DNA of 55,512 bases from Burkholderiales bacterium (GTDB lineage Bacteria > Pseudomonadota > Gammaproteobacteria > Burkholderiales > SG8-41), in contig JAHCAG010000021.1 of NCBI GenBank assembly GCA_019635015.1, forward strand, positions 1-55,512, in the 5' to 3' direction. The notes under the pieces are model-generated. The model had not been told where the DNA came from, did not search any database, and was given only the letters and a program-made list of their open reading frames with translations. Shown piece after piece: positions 16,969-24,969 of the stretch; within the stretch, counting starts at the first letter, position 1; the number at the start of each line of letters is the position of its first letter. The translations under genes were made by a program, and so were the position numbers.

Positions 16969-17952
16969 TTGAAACACCCATTGATCGGCGCTGCCGTGCT
17001 GGCCGCGTTTTCCCTTGCGGCAACTCACGCCTTTGCGCAGGGCGTCGCCGCGAATTACCCCGACAAGCCCCTGCGTCTGGTGGTGCCGTTCCCGCCCGGC
17101 GGCGGCAACGACATCCTCGCGCGCACGCTGGGACAGCGCCTGACCGAGGTGGTGTCGCAGCAGGTCGTGGTCGACAACCGCGGCGGCGCCGGCGGTGCGC
17201 TGGGCGCAACCATTGCGGCGCAGGCCAATCCCGACGGTTACACGCTGTTCCTGGGCAGCGTCGGCAACCTCGCGCAGAATCCGGCGCTGAAGGCCAATCT
17301 GCCGTACGATCCGGTGCGCGACTTTGCGCCGGCATCGCTGGTGGCGGTGTCGTCGTTCATGCTCGCGGTGCATCCGGGCGTGGCGGCAAAATCAGTGCAG
17401 GACCTGATCGCGCTGGCCAAGGCCAGTCCCGGCAAACTCAACTACGCCTCGGCCGGAACCGGTTCATCACTGCACATGGCGGGCGAACTCTTCAAGTATG
17501 CGACCGGCACCGACATGCTGCATGTGCCGTACAAGGGCACCGGTCCGGCGATGACCGATCTTCTCAGCGGCCGCGTGCAGCTGATATTCAGCACCATGCC
17601 GCCGGTGCTGCCCCAGGTCAGGACCGGCAAGCTGCGCGCGCTGGGGGTCACCACGATCAAGCGCGCAGCCGCCGCGCCGGATGTGCCGACAATTGCGGAA
17701 TCCGGCGTCAAGGGTTTCGACGTGTCGAACTGGCAGGGTGTGCTGGCTCCGGCGAAAACCCCGGCGCCGGTCATACGCAAGCTCAACCAGGACATCATCA
17801 AGGCGCTGGCGGTGCCGGGCATGAGCGAGGCGCTGGCCAAGCAGGGCCTGGAACCCGCGGGCGGCAAGCCCGAGGAATTCGGCGCGCTGATCAAGTCGGA
17901 AATTGCCAAGTACACCCGGGTGGTCAAGGCGGCGAAGATCGTCGTCGACTGA
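16969..17952 (+). CDS. Bug/TctC-family periplasmic solute-binding protein, TTG start
   Basis: A 327-residue receptor. The signal peptide ends at AFA before QGVAANYPDK. The hallmarks are LRLVVPFPPGGGNDILAR, NRGGAGGALGATIAAQANPDGYT and HVPYKGTGPAMTDLLSGR. The start is TTG at 16969 with GAGGAG 6 bases upstream. It closes the PhyH-MBL plus-strand group and is followed by a strong terminator, so it probably supplies the substrate recognition for that group. No TctAB genes are adjacent. Confidence 0.92.
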   Translation: MKHPLIGAAVLAAFSLAATHAFAQGVAANYPDKPLRLVVPFPPGGGNDILARTLGQRLTEVVSQQVVVDNRGGAGGALGATIAAQANPDGYTLFLGSVGNLAQNPALKANLPYDPVRDFAPASLVAVSSFMLAVHPGVAAKSVQDLIALAKASPGKLNYASAGTGSSLHMAGELFKYATGTDMLHVPYKGTGPAMTDLLSGRVQLIFSTMPPVLPQVRTGKLRALGVTTIKRAAAAPDVPTIAESGVKGFDVSNWQGVLAPAKTPAPVIRKLNQDIIKALAVPGMSEALAKQGLEPAGGKPEEFGALIKSEIAKYTRVVKAAKIVVD

Positions 17953-17984
17953 CCGCTTCCGGCGGGACGGTTTTGACGCAACAG

Positions 17985-18013
17985 CGGCGGGCAGCAGCCC
18001 GCCGTTTTTATTT
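17985..18013 (+). terminator. Rho-independent terminator after the Bug receptor gene
   Basis: CGGCGGGC (17985-17992) and GCCCGCCG (17997-18004) form a perfect 8-bp stem with an AGCA loop. TTTTTATTT follows at once. It ends the plus-strand PhyH-MBL-Bug transcript just before the converging Cys-rich gene. Confidence 0.88.
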
Positions 18014-18382
18014 GACCGGAACCGCGCAGGCTGCGGCCGAGGCTGCGATGCAGCCGCCGGTGCAGACGACATCGCCGTTGATGTTCGTTGCCGCCGAGCC
18101 GCGCCTTGTCTTCGAGCAGACGATGTCGCCGTTGCGATCCGCCATGCATTGGCCCGGGCCGCATACCGGCATGCGGTAGCGGTCGAGCAGGATGCCGCCG
18201 CCGGGGGGCGAGCAGCGAATTTCACCGTTGATGTCGGCAAGGCAGCGGCCGCCGGGTGGCGGGCATTGCGGGTTGCCGTAGCGGTCGTTGACGCAGCCGC
18301 GGCCCTGCTGTGCCAGGACCCCGGCGGCCATTCCGGCCATGAGCAGTGCGAGGATGGGGATACGCAGCAGTTTCGAATTCAT
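18008..18382 (-). CDS. Secreted cysteine-rich repeat protein of unknown function
   Basis: A 124-residue protein with a signal peptide (about residues 1-24, ending VLA before QQGRG). The mature part is built of about five units of 20 residues with the pattern C-x3-D/N-x2-G-x3-C: GCVNDRYGNPQC, RCLADINGEIRC, LLDRYRMPVC, QCMADRNGDIVC and ATNINGDVVC. PPGG turns separate the first units. The alternating Asp/Asn and Gly between cysteines suggests disulfide-bonded, possibly Ca-binding, small beta units, but I do not recognise the family. It lies 80 bp downstream of the secreted nuclease gene on the same strand and may be co-expressed with it. Confidence 0.75.
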   Translation of the reverse strand: MNSKLLRIPILALLMAGMAAGVLAQQGRGCVNDRYGNPQCPPPGGRCLADINGEIRCSPPGGGILLDRYRMPVCGPGQCMADRNGDIVCSKTRRGSAATNINGDVVCTGGCIAASAAACAVPVK

Positions 18383-18462
18383 GGGGATGTCTGCTTTTTG
18401 TGGTTTGTCACTTGCATAACGCTCGTCGCGTCTGCCGGTTTACCGTCGCCCGGCGGTGCGCC

Positions 18463-19032
18463 TCATTGGCGCGCGGCGCCACCGGCACGGCGGACCTGCC
18501 GCCAGTCCCAGGGCGGCATCGCTGCGGCATCGGCCCACAGTCCTAGCTGCGCCGTGCGCGCGGCAGACTCCGCCCTGCGGTAATTTTCGCGCTCGGCCGC
18601 CGGTTGTTCGCGTTCATACGCCCGGTAATGCCAGGCCAGTCCGGCGTCCAGCATCGACAATCCGATGTCGATGGCCGGCGGGCAATCGTCGCAGCCCGGC
18701 GGTGCCACGCGGACGATGCCGACACGCCGCCAGTAGCGGTCGATTTTCTTGCCGGACACCAGAACCTGCCGGTTCCAGGCCAGCGCTGCGAGTGTTTCCT
18801 GCGCGCGGCGTCCGAAGGGCTGGCCGCGTTCCGGCGCGTCGATGCCGGCGATGCGCACCTTGTGCGTCAGCCTGTTGCTGTCGAGGACAGTCAGCGTGTC
18901 GCCGTCGGCGACATGGATGACGCGGCCCTCGAGCGTGCCTGCCGCGGCTGGGGGCGCCGCCAGCCACAGCAGTGCCGCAAATCCGCAGGCGACGGCGCGG
19001 CGAATCGTGCGCAGTCTGTCCGGCGGCGGCAC
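18463..19032 (-). CDS. Secreted staphylococcal-nuclease-like (thermonuclease) protein, GTG start
   Basis: A 189-residue SNase-fold protein with a signal peptide (ALLWLAAPPAAAG). The catalytic set is recognisable: VADGDTLTV (first Asp), VRIAGIDAPE (Arg, Asp, Glu) and DRYWRRVG, where a second Arg lies. It should be a Ca-dependent exported nuclease. No ATG fits; the GTG at 19032 shares one base with the TAG stop of the methyltransferase gene (TAGTG), suggesting coupled translation. The pairing of an exported nuclease with a DNA methyltransferase is unusual. Confidence 0.83.
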   Translation of the reverse strand: MPPPDRLRTIRRAVACGFAALLWLAAPPAAAGTLEGRVIHVADGDTLTVLDSNRLTHKVRIAGIDAPERGQPFGRRAQETLAALAWNRQVLVSGKKIDRYWRRVGIVRVAPPGCDDCPPAIDIGLSMLDAGLAWHYRAYEREQPAAERENYRRAESAARTAQLGLWADAAAMPPWDWRQVRRAGGAARQ

Positions 19033-20264
19033 TAGGCCGGCTTCTGCAGCATCACGATGCGGTTGCTGTTGGTGCCGCGTTCGTTGTTGCCGATGCCCCA
19101 GATGTTCGAGGTCTTGGTGAACTTCTGGGTGTTGATCAGGATGGCCTCGCAGCGGAAACCTGCGGCCGCGCCCAGCGGCAACACCGCCTCGTCGAGGTTC
19201 ACCGAGCCGCGCTGCACCTCGCCGACCTCGAAGGCGACCCAGCCCTTCGGGCGGGTGACGCGGTAGAGCTCCTGCAGCACCGCCTGCATCACTTCCGACC
19301 ATTCGTTGACGCTGGAGGCCATGGTGATGCCGGCGCCGATTTCCTCGGCGTCGAGGCTGTTGAACCAGCAGCGCAGCCAGTTGTCCTTCGCGTACTGCAC
19401 GACATTGAGGAAGGGCGGCGAGGTCACCGTCAGCTGGACGCTGTCATCCGCTATGGCCGGTGTCCGTTCGGCGGGGCCGCAGAGGAACTGCGCACCGATC
19501 GCCGCCTGCTGCAGGCGCCAGCGCGCGGCGGCATTGATCTCGCTCTGCAGCTGCATCGATTTGCGCAGGATCAGTGCGCGCACGTCACGGTATTCCGGCG
19601 CCTTGCCGGTCTTTTCGTTGATCCTGACCTGGCTTTCCGGGGATACCGCCTGGTTCGGCGGCAGCGTATAGGTCGAGAAGAACCCCGGCGAGTGTCCGGT
19701 CAGGCGGTTGGTGGCGACCATGCGGATCCAGCGGTCGGCATCGTCTTCCATGCAGCTTTCGCGGCGATCGGCGAGCCAGGCGCGCAGGTTCAGCAGTTCT
19801 CGCTCGGTGTCCGGGTGGTAGAACATCGAGAGGTCGATGTCGTTCCTGATTTTTGCGTTCATGCGGATCGCGCGCAGCCGCACGTCGATGGCAGCGATCA
19901 GCGGCACCTGCAGCCGAGGCCGTGTCAGTATCGCCGACAGCGGATTGACGTCGTTGGCGATCACGTTGCGGCCCGTCAGTGCGGCTTCGATCGCGGTGGT
20001 GCCGCGGCCGCTGAAGGGGTCGTAGACGACATCGCCCGGTTTGCTCAGGCGGTCGATGAAATAGGCGGGCAGCTGTGGCTTGAAGCAGCCGCGGTAGGAG
20101 ACTTCATGCAGCGGATTGGCCTGGCGCTGCTTGCTGGTCCAGAACTCCTGTTCGTAGACCGGCACGCCGTTGATGCGGCGCGGCGGCGGCATGCTGCGGG
20201 CGCGGCGTGCGGCCGGTGCAGTGACGGCGAGATCGTAGGCGGTAACCGATGCGACTGCGGCCAT
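19032..20264 (-). CDS. Solitary DNA methyltransferase (N4-cytosine/N6-adenine, beta-class layout)
   Basis: A 410-residue protein. VVYDPFSGRGTTAIEAALTG near residue 80 is the SAM-binding motif I, and TSPPFLNVVQYAKDNW near residue 282 is a catalytic motif IV of the TSPPY type. Motif IV follows the central region and motif I lies toward the N-terminus. AFEVGEVQRG and a C-terminal NSNRIVMLQ fit the end of the fold. I chose the ATG at 20264 because GGAGG lies 8 bases before it; the alternative at 20279 overlaps that site. No restriction endonuclease gene is next to it, so it may be an orphan methylase. RNA methylation is a less likely alternative. Confidence 0.85.
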   Translation of the reverse strand: MAAVASVTAYDLAVTAPAARRARSMPPPRRINGVPVYEQEFWTSKQRQANPLHEVSYRGCFKPQLPAYFIDRLSKPGDVVYDPFSGRGTTAIEAALTGRNVIANDVNPLSAILTRPRLQVPLIAAIDVRLRAIRMNAKIRNDIDLSMFYHPDTERELLNLRAWLADRRESCMEDDADRWIRMVATNRLTGHSPGFFSTYTLPPNQAVSPESQVRINEKTGKAPEYRDVRALILRKSMQLQSEINAAARWRLQQAAIGAQFLCGPAERTPAIADDSVQLTVTSPPFLNVVQYAKDNWLRCWFNSLDAEEIGAGITMASSVNEWSEVMQAVLQELYRVTRPKGWVAFEVGEVQRGSVNLDEAVLPLGAAAGFRCEAILINTQKFTKTSNIWGIGNNERGTNSNRIVMLQKPA

Positions 20265-20479
20265 GTGAATGTCCTCCATTCATTGTGAGTTCACACAGGC
20301 ATCGTACGCCGATTTTTTTTGAAAGTACAGTTTTTATTCAATAAGTTATACCTGTTTTTTAAAGTTAAGTACGAATCATTCTCATTTGGGCTCGGGGTTT
20401 ATTGTTATTTGGGTGGCAAACTATGCATGGGGGGTAACAGGGGCATCACCTTAATGACAGAAACACTAAGGAGATGAAA
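20265..20479. other. AT-rich intergenic region, divergent promoters likely
   Basis: About 215 bases of low GC between the methyltransferase and the 91-aa orphan gene. It contains poly-T (TTTTTTTT near 20313) and several T/A-rich blocks that could serve as promoters in both directions. I find no repeat family, RNA gene or clear hairpin here. Confidence 0.4.
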
Positions 20480-20755
20480 ATGAAACCGAAAAGCAAGGTA
20501 TTGGGACGAGCAACTGAACTAGTGTTAACAGATCAGCAACGTCAGAAGCTCTTAAATGCAACGACCGGGAGAGGGGGAAATCAAAGTCTCTGTGAACGAG
20601 TTCATGACAGCATTATTCATAGAAACGGAACGCTCGTGGCTCGAGTTTATGATGCAGACATGGAGCGAATAATGACTGCAGTTCGCCGACCAGATAGGGG
20701 AACTTGGCAGGATGTATTTAGAGAAATACTGACCGCAAATAATATCGACTACTGA
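20480..20755 (+). CDS. Hypothetical 91-aa protein, low GC
   Basis: The 91-residue sequence contains TELVLTDQQRQKLL, GGNQSLCERVHDSII and RPDRGTWQDVFREILTAN and shows no family I recognise. It is soluble, mixed in charge and has no signal peptide. AAGGAG 6 bases before the ATG at 20480 supports this start rather than 20474. Codon and base use are much more AT-rich than in the neighbours, suggesting recent transfer. It is divergent from the orphan methyltransferase and overlaps the end of glcF by 7 bp on the opposite strand. A regulator or a remnant of a restriction-modification locus is possible, but nothing in the sequence proves it. Confidence 0.6.
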   Translation: MKPKSKVLGRATELVLTDQQRQKLLNATTGRGGNQSLCERVHDSIIHRNGTLVARVYDADMERIMTAVRRPDRGTWQDVFREILTANNIDY

Positions 20756-21999
20756 TCACTGACATTTTGTGCTGACAGCAGGTCGTCCACCGCCTCGATC
20801 CAGTGGCGGACCTTGAGCGGGGTTGCCGACTGCAGATGAGTCTGGCAGCCGATGTTGGCGGTGAGGATCTGAGCCGGTGATGCGGCGGTCAGCGCCCTGA
20901 TCTTGTTCTGTTTCAGTTGCGAGGAAATTTCCGGCTGCAGGATCGAATAGGTGCCGGCCGAACCGCAGCAGAGGTGCGCGTCGGCCACCGGCGCGAGCTC
21001 GAAGCCGAGTTCGCCGAGCAGGGCTTCGACGCGGCCTTTCAGCTTCAGTCCGTGCTGCAGCGAGCAGGGGGCATGAAAGGCGAATCTGCCTTGCGGTCGG
21101 TTATTCATAAGTATTTGTTTTAATTCACTTTTTTGTTTTTCGATCGCGCTGCTGAGATCGCAGGCCAGGGCTGCGATGCGTTTTGCGCGTTCGGCGTACG
21201 CCGGGTCATGCGCGAGCAGGTGGCCGTAGTCGCTGATCATCATGCCGCAACCGCTGGCGGTGAACAGCAGCGCCTCCGCGCCCTGTTCGACATGCGGCCA
21301 CCAGATGTCGATGTTGTGGCGCATTGCGTCCAGCGCCTGCTCCTGTGCATCGAGGTGGAAACCCACGGCGCCGCAGCAGCCGGCATTGGGTGCGCGCACC
21401 AGCGAAATGCCGAGGCGGTCGAGCACGCGCGCGGCGGCTGCGTTGGTCGCCGGTGACAGCGCGGGTTGTACACAGCCATCGAGCAGAAGCATGCGTCTCT
21501 TGTGGCCGCCGAGCGGCCAGGGCCGTGCGCGCGGGGGCGCTTCCGGCACCACGTCATCAAGCACCTTCGGCAGCAGGTTGCGCGCGATGCGGCCGGCCGC
21601 AAGCAGCGGGTTGAACAGCGCGGGGCGCGGCAGCACGGCGGCCAGCACATCGCGGCGGATTTTTTCGATGCCGCTGCGCGGCACCTGTTTTGCCACCACC
21701 GCGCGGCCGATGTCGAGCAGGCGGCCATACTGCACGCCGGAGGGACAGGTTGTTTCGCAGGAGCGGCAGGTCAGGCAGCGGTCGAGGTGCAGCTGCGTTT
21801 TCTCCGTTGCCACCCCGCCCTCGAACACCTGTTTCATCAGGTAGATGCGTCCGCGCGGCCCGTCAAGCTCGTCGCCCAGCAGCTGATAGGTGGGGCAGGT
21901 CGCGGTGCAGAAGCCGCAGTGCACGCACTTGCGCAGGATCGCCTCCGCCTCGCGGCCCTGCGGCGTGTCCTTGATGAAATCGGCGAGATTGGTCTGCAT
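20749..21999 (-). CDS. glcF: Glycolate oxidase iron-sulfur subunit GlcF
   Basis: A 416-residue electron-transfer subunit of glycolate dehydrogenase, which oxidises glycolate to glyoxylate. Two 4Fe-4S clusters are bound by CVHCGFCTATCP (residues about 25-36) and CLTCRSCETTCP. Two CCG domains follow, with NAGCCGAVGFH and HLCCGSAGTYS. An AT-rich element lies inside the gene at 21103-21140, encoding KQKSELKQILMNN between the two CCG domains, a variable linker. The ATG at 21999 has no clear ribosome binding site; a GGTAATTGG-type repeat fills the glcE-glcF gap. It is the third gene of glcDEF. Confidence 0.93.
   Translation of the reverse strand: MQTNLADFIKDTPQGREAEAILRKCVHCGFCTATCPTYQLLGDELDGPRGRIYLMKQVFEGGVATEKTQLHLDRCLTCRSCETTCPSGVQYGRLLDIGRAVVAKQVPRSGIEKIRRDVLAAVLPRPALFNPLLAAGRIARNLLPKVLDDVVPEAPPRARPWPLGGHKRRMLLLDGCVQPALSPATNAAAARVLDRLGISLVRAPNAGCCGAVGFHLDAQEQALDAMRHNIDIWWPHVEQGAEALLFTASGCGMMISDYGHLLAHDPAYAERAKRIAALACDLSSAIEKQKSELKQILMNNRPQGRFAFHAPCSLQHGLKLKGRVEALLGELGFELAPVADAHLCCGSAGTYSILQPEISSQLKQNKIRALTAASPAQILTANIGCQTHLQSATPLKVRHWIEAVDDLLSAQNVSDQ
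21103..21140 (+). repeat. AT-rich 33-bp element, copy 3 (inside glcF)
   Basis: CATAAGTATTTGTTTTAATT followed by CACTTTTTTG aligns with copy 1 (131-166) over about 30 bases. It lies within the GC-rich glcF reading frame and keeps the frame open, encoding a Lys/Gln/Leu-rich linker. Confidence 0.5.
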
Positions 22000-22008
22000 G
22001 TTTTAACG

Positions 22009-22122
22009 GGTGAGAGGTAATTGGAGATTGGTAAGTGGTGAAAAACGAGAAGTTTTTGTTGCCCTGTCTATATGGATTCGCCAAGCGGCCAATTACCAAT
22101 TACCACCCACCACTTACCACTC
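22009..22122. repeat. GGTAATTGG-family intergenic inverted repeat
   Basis: The left arm GAGAGGTAATTGGAGATTGG then TAAGTGGTG (22012-22040) and right arm CCAATTACCAATTACCACCC then ACCACTTACCACTCC (22089-22122) are built of short units and are complementary. It fills the spacer between glcE and glcF. Confidence 0.75.
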
Positions 22123-23172
22123 CGGATACAGCCGCCCCCGGTTGAATATCCCCGCCGGATCCATCGCCTGCTTGACGCGGCGGTGCAACTGCATCAGCGC
22201 CTCGGGCAGCGGATGGAAGGCTCCGGTGTCGTGTCTTCCGCGGCGGAACAGCGTTGCATGACCGCCGGCCTTGTGCGCGGCCTTGCGCACACTTTCGGCT
22301 CCGGCGTCGGTTTTCAGCCAGCGCAGCGCGCCGCCCCATTCGACGAGTTGGTGGCCGGGCAGGTCGATCTCCGGTGCGGTGGATGTCAGTGACAGCCGCC
22401 ATACCGGGCCGTCGCCGGAAAAAAACAGGTCACGGTGATCGCGCACATTGCGCCAGAATTCGGCGGCGTTGGGCATGGTTTCGCCGCCGATCTTTTTCGC
22501 CGCGGCCTTCACCGCGGTCTCCGCCCCTGCCAGTCGCAGGTAGAGGCGTTTCTCGACGTGGCAGGTCGCGGTGACCGGCAGCGGCTGGCCGGCCAGGGCA
22601 TTCATCATTTCGATCGCTTCGCCGCGCGGCATCTCGCAGGCCAGCGTCAGTTCGGCCGGCGGCAGCGGCAGCGCCTTCAGCGAGACTTCGAGGATCAGGC
22701 CCAGCGTGCCGAGCGATCCGGTGACCAGTCGCGACATGTCGTAGCCGGCGACGTTTTTCATCACCTGTCCGCCGAAACGCAGGTCGGTTCCGCGACCGTC
22801 GAGCAGGCGCAGGCCGAGCACGAAGTCGCGCGCGGCGCCGGCCGCAGCGCGGCGCGGACCTGACAGTCCGGCGGCGATGCAGCCGCCAAGCGTTGCGCCG
22901 CCGTCGAAATGCGGCGGCTCGAAGCCGAGCATCTGGCCCTGTTCGCGCATCGTGCTCTCGATCTCGGCCAGCGGCGTGCCGGCGCGCGCGGTGATCACCA
23001 GTTCCGTCGGTTCGTAATCAACGATGCCGCGATAGCCGGTCACGCCGAAATCCTCGCCGGTCGCCGGGTTGCCGTAGAAGGACTTGCTGCCGCCGCCGCA
23101 GATGCGCAGCGGCCGCCGGTTCTCGGCGGCGGCGCGGATGGTGTCGGCGAATTGCTGGATCAGGGTATCCAT
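22114..23172 (-). CDS. glcE: Glycolate oxidase FAD-binding subunit GlcE
   Basis: A 352-residue FAD-linked subunit of glycolate dehydrogenase. The PCMH-type FAD-binding region shows RICGGGSKSFYG, the second part GATLGGCIAAGLSGPRR and the motif VMKNVAGYDMSRLVTGSLGTLG. The frame is open to 23196 through a TTG codon, but the ATG at 23172 (MDTLIQQFADTIR) matches the usual N-terminus. No strong ribosome binding site is visible. It works as a complex with GlcD and GlcF, whose genes flank it. Confidence 0.92.
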   Translation of the reverse strand: MDTLIQQFADTIRAAAENRRPLRICGGGSKSFYGNPATGEDFGVTGYRGIVDYEPTELVITARAGTPLAEIESTMREQGQMLGFEPPHFDGGATLGGCIAAGLSGPRRAAAGAARDFVLGLRLLDGRGTDLRFGGQVMKNVAGYDMSRLVTGSLGTLGLILEVSLKALPLPPAELTLACEMPRGEAIEMMNALAGQPLPVTATCHVEKRLYLRLAGAETAVKAAAKKIGGETMPNAAEFWRNVRDHRDLFFSGDGPVWRLSLTSTAPEIDLPGHQLVEWGGALRWLKTDAGAESVRKAAHKAGGHATLFRRGRHDTGAFHPLPEALMQLHRRVKQAMDPAGIFNRGRLYPEW

Positions 23173-23232
23173 TCGGATCGGGGAGCGCGCGGGCAAGCAG
23201 CGGTTTGCAACACTCTGGAACTGCCGGCGGTT

Positions 23233-23279
23233 TTACTCTGTGCCCTCTGTGTCCTCTGTGGCTGGTTTTCGGTTTTTCA
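23233..23279. repeat. CACAGAG-family intergenic repeat, single arm, in the glcD-glcE spacer
   Basis: ACTCTGTGCCCTCTGTGTCC then TCTGTGGCT at 23235-23263. The edge GGTTTTTCAG contains the TGA stop of glcD (23277-23279), the same arrangement as at the stop of the ADP-forming synthetase. Confidence 0.7.
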
Positions 23280-24767
23280 GAATCTCGGCAGTTCCGGAAA
23301 CTTCTCGTGGCCCGAGTGCACGTGCATGCGCCCGAACTCGGCACAGCGGTGCAGCGTCGGCACCGCCTTGCCGGGATTGAGCAGGCCGTGTTCATCGAAT
23401 GCGTGTTTCAGCGCGTGGAAGGTTTCCAGTTCGGCGGCGCCGAACTGCAGGCACATCGAATCGATTTTCTCGACCCCGACACCGTGTTCGCCGGTGATCG
23501 TGCCGCCGACGTCGATGCAGAGCCTGAGTATTTCGGCGCCGAACAGCTCGGCGCGCTGCAACTGGTCCGCGTCATTGGCGTCGTAGAGGATCAGCGGATG
23601 CAGGTTGCCGTCCCCGGCGTGGAAGACGTTGGCGCAGCGCAGCGCGTATTTTTTTTCCATCGCCGCGATGCCGCGCAGGACTTCGGCAAGCCGGCGGCGC
23701 GGGATGGTTCCATCCATGCAGTAATAGTCCGGCGACAGGCGGCCGACCGCGGGGAAGGCGGCCTTGCGGCCCGCCCACAATTTCAGGCGCTCGGCCTCGT
23801 CGCGCGATACCCGCACCAGGTGCGCACCGCTGTCCTGCATGATTTTCTCGATGCGCGCGGTCTCGTCGGCGACTTCCTCGCGCGTGCCGTCGGATTCGCA
23901 GAGCAGGATGCCGGCGGCGTCGGTCGGATAACCCGCATTGACGAAGGGTTCGACCGCCAGCGTCGCCGGCTGGTCCATCATTTCCATGCCGGCGGGGATG
24001 ATGCCGGCAGCGATGACGTTGGCCACGGCCTGGCCGGCGGCACCGACATCGTCGAAGGCGGCGAGCACCACCTGCGCGGACTCCGGCCGCGGCAGCAGTT
24101 TCACGGTGATTTCGGTGACCACGCCGAGCAGACCCTCGGAGCCGGTCATCAGCGCCAGCAGGTCGTAGCCGGCGGCATCAAGCCCGCCGCCGCCGAGCTC
24201 GATGATCTCGCCTTCAATGGTGGCGACACGGAGTTTGAGGATGTTGTGGACCGTCAGGCCGTACTTGAGGCAGTGCACGCCGCCCGAGTTTTCGGCAACG
24301 TTGCCGCCGATCGAGCAGGCGATCTGACTCGATGGATCGGGCGCGTAGTAGAGGCCGTGCGGCGCGGCCGCTTCGGAGATCGCGAGGTTGCGCACGCCCG
24401 GTTGCACCCGCGCGGTGCGCGCCAGCGGATCGACGGCGAGAATGTTGTTGAGCCTGGCCAGCGACAGCAGCACACCGTTGCCGAGCGGCAATGCCCCGCC
24501 GGACAGCCCGGTGCCGGCGCCGCGCGCGACCACCGGCACGCGCATTGCGTGGCAGGTTTCGAGGATCTCGCAGACCTGGGCCTCATTCTCGGGCAGCGCC
24601 ACCACCATCGGCGGCTGGCGATAGGCCGAGAGGCCGTCGCATTCATACGGAGTGACGTCCTCGCGCTCGAACAGCACACCCGTTTCCGGCATGAAAACCC
24701 GCAGCGCGCTGCAGACGGCTCGCTGGCGTTCGCCATCGACTGGAGTGGTGCGGACCGGGGCATTCAT
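23277..24767 (-). CDS. glcD: Glycolate oxidase catalytic subunit GlcD
   Basis: A 496-residue FAD-linked oxidase, the catalytic subunit that oxidises glycolate (possibly also lactate) to the 2-oxo acid. FAD-binding elements are VPVVARGAGTGLSGGALPL and SSQIACSIGGNVAENSGGVH. The C-terminal FAD-oxidase domain has FHAGDGNLHPLI and TGEHGVGVEK, the conserved histidine-containing motifs. It is the first gene of the glcDEF operon. Divergent from it, a CaiB gene starts at 24970, so the 200-bp gap between holds both promoters. Glyoxylate made here could be handled by a GarR-type reductase and hydroxypyruvate isomerase genes 25 kb away. Confidence 0.93.
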   Translation of the reverse strand: MNAPVRTTPVDGERQRAVCSALRVFMPETGVLFEREDVTPYECDGLSAYRQPPMVVALPENEAQVCEILETCHAMRVPVVARGAGTGLSGGALPLGNGVLLSLARLNNILAVDPLARTARVQPGVRNLAISEAAAPHGLYYAPDPSSQIACSIGGNVAENSGGVHCLKYGLTVHNILKLRVATIEGEIIELGGGGLDAAGYDLLALMTGSEGLLGVVTEITVKLLPRPESAQVVLAAFDDVGAAGQAVANVIAAGIIPAGMEMMDQPATLAVEPFVNAGYPTDAAGILLCESDGTREEVADETARIEKIMQDSGAHLVRVSRDEAERLKLWAGRKAAFPAVGRLSPDYYCMDGTIPRRRLAEVLRGIAAMEKKYALRCANVFHAGDGNLHPLILYDANDADQLQRAELFGAEILRLCIDVGGTITGEHGVGVEKIDSMCLQFGAAELETFHALKHAFDEHGLLNPGKAVPTLHRCAEFGRMHVHSGHEKFPELPRF

Positions 24768-24897
24768 CGTCCGATTCTTATATCACGAGCTTCCGCACAC
24801 GGGGAATGCGGCGGCGTTTTGTGCGAAACTCGGGGTTCTCCGTCCGGTCCGCCACCTGCGGCCCGCAACCTCCGCGCCGGGGCTGCAACGGAAAAGC

Positions 24898-24912
24898 CAA
24901 TTTAATGAATTG
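24898..24912. promoter_or_regulatory. Dyad CAATT-N5-AATTG between glcD and the CaiB gene
   Basis: A perfect 5-bp inverted repeat with a 5-base spacer in the divergent gap, about 55 bases before the CaiB start. It could be a small operator, though short AT dyads arise by chance. Confidence 0.25.
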
Positions 24913-24969
24913 CTTATCGAGCTTCATGCAACGCTGATCATTCCCATTGTTTTCAAGAGAGACCCAAAG

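Noticed and set aside
18972..20288. 438-codon open frame on plus, opposite the methyltransferase
   Set aside because: It is a high-GC shadow: the opposite strand has clear methyltransferase motifs and ribosome binding site, while this frame gives a low-complexity, Arg/His/Gly-rich protein without family signs.
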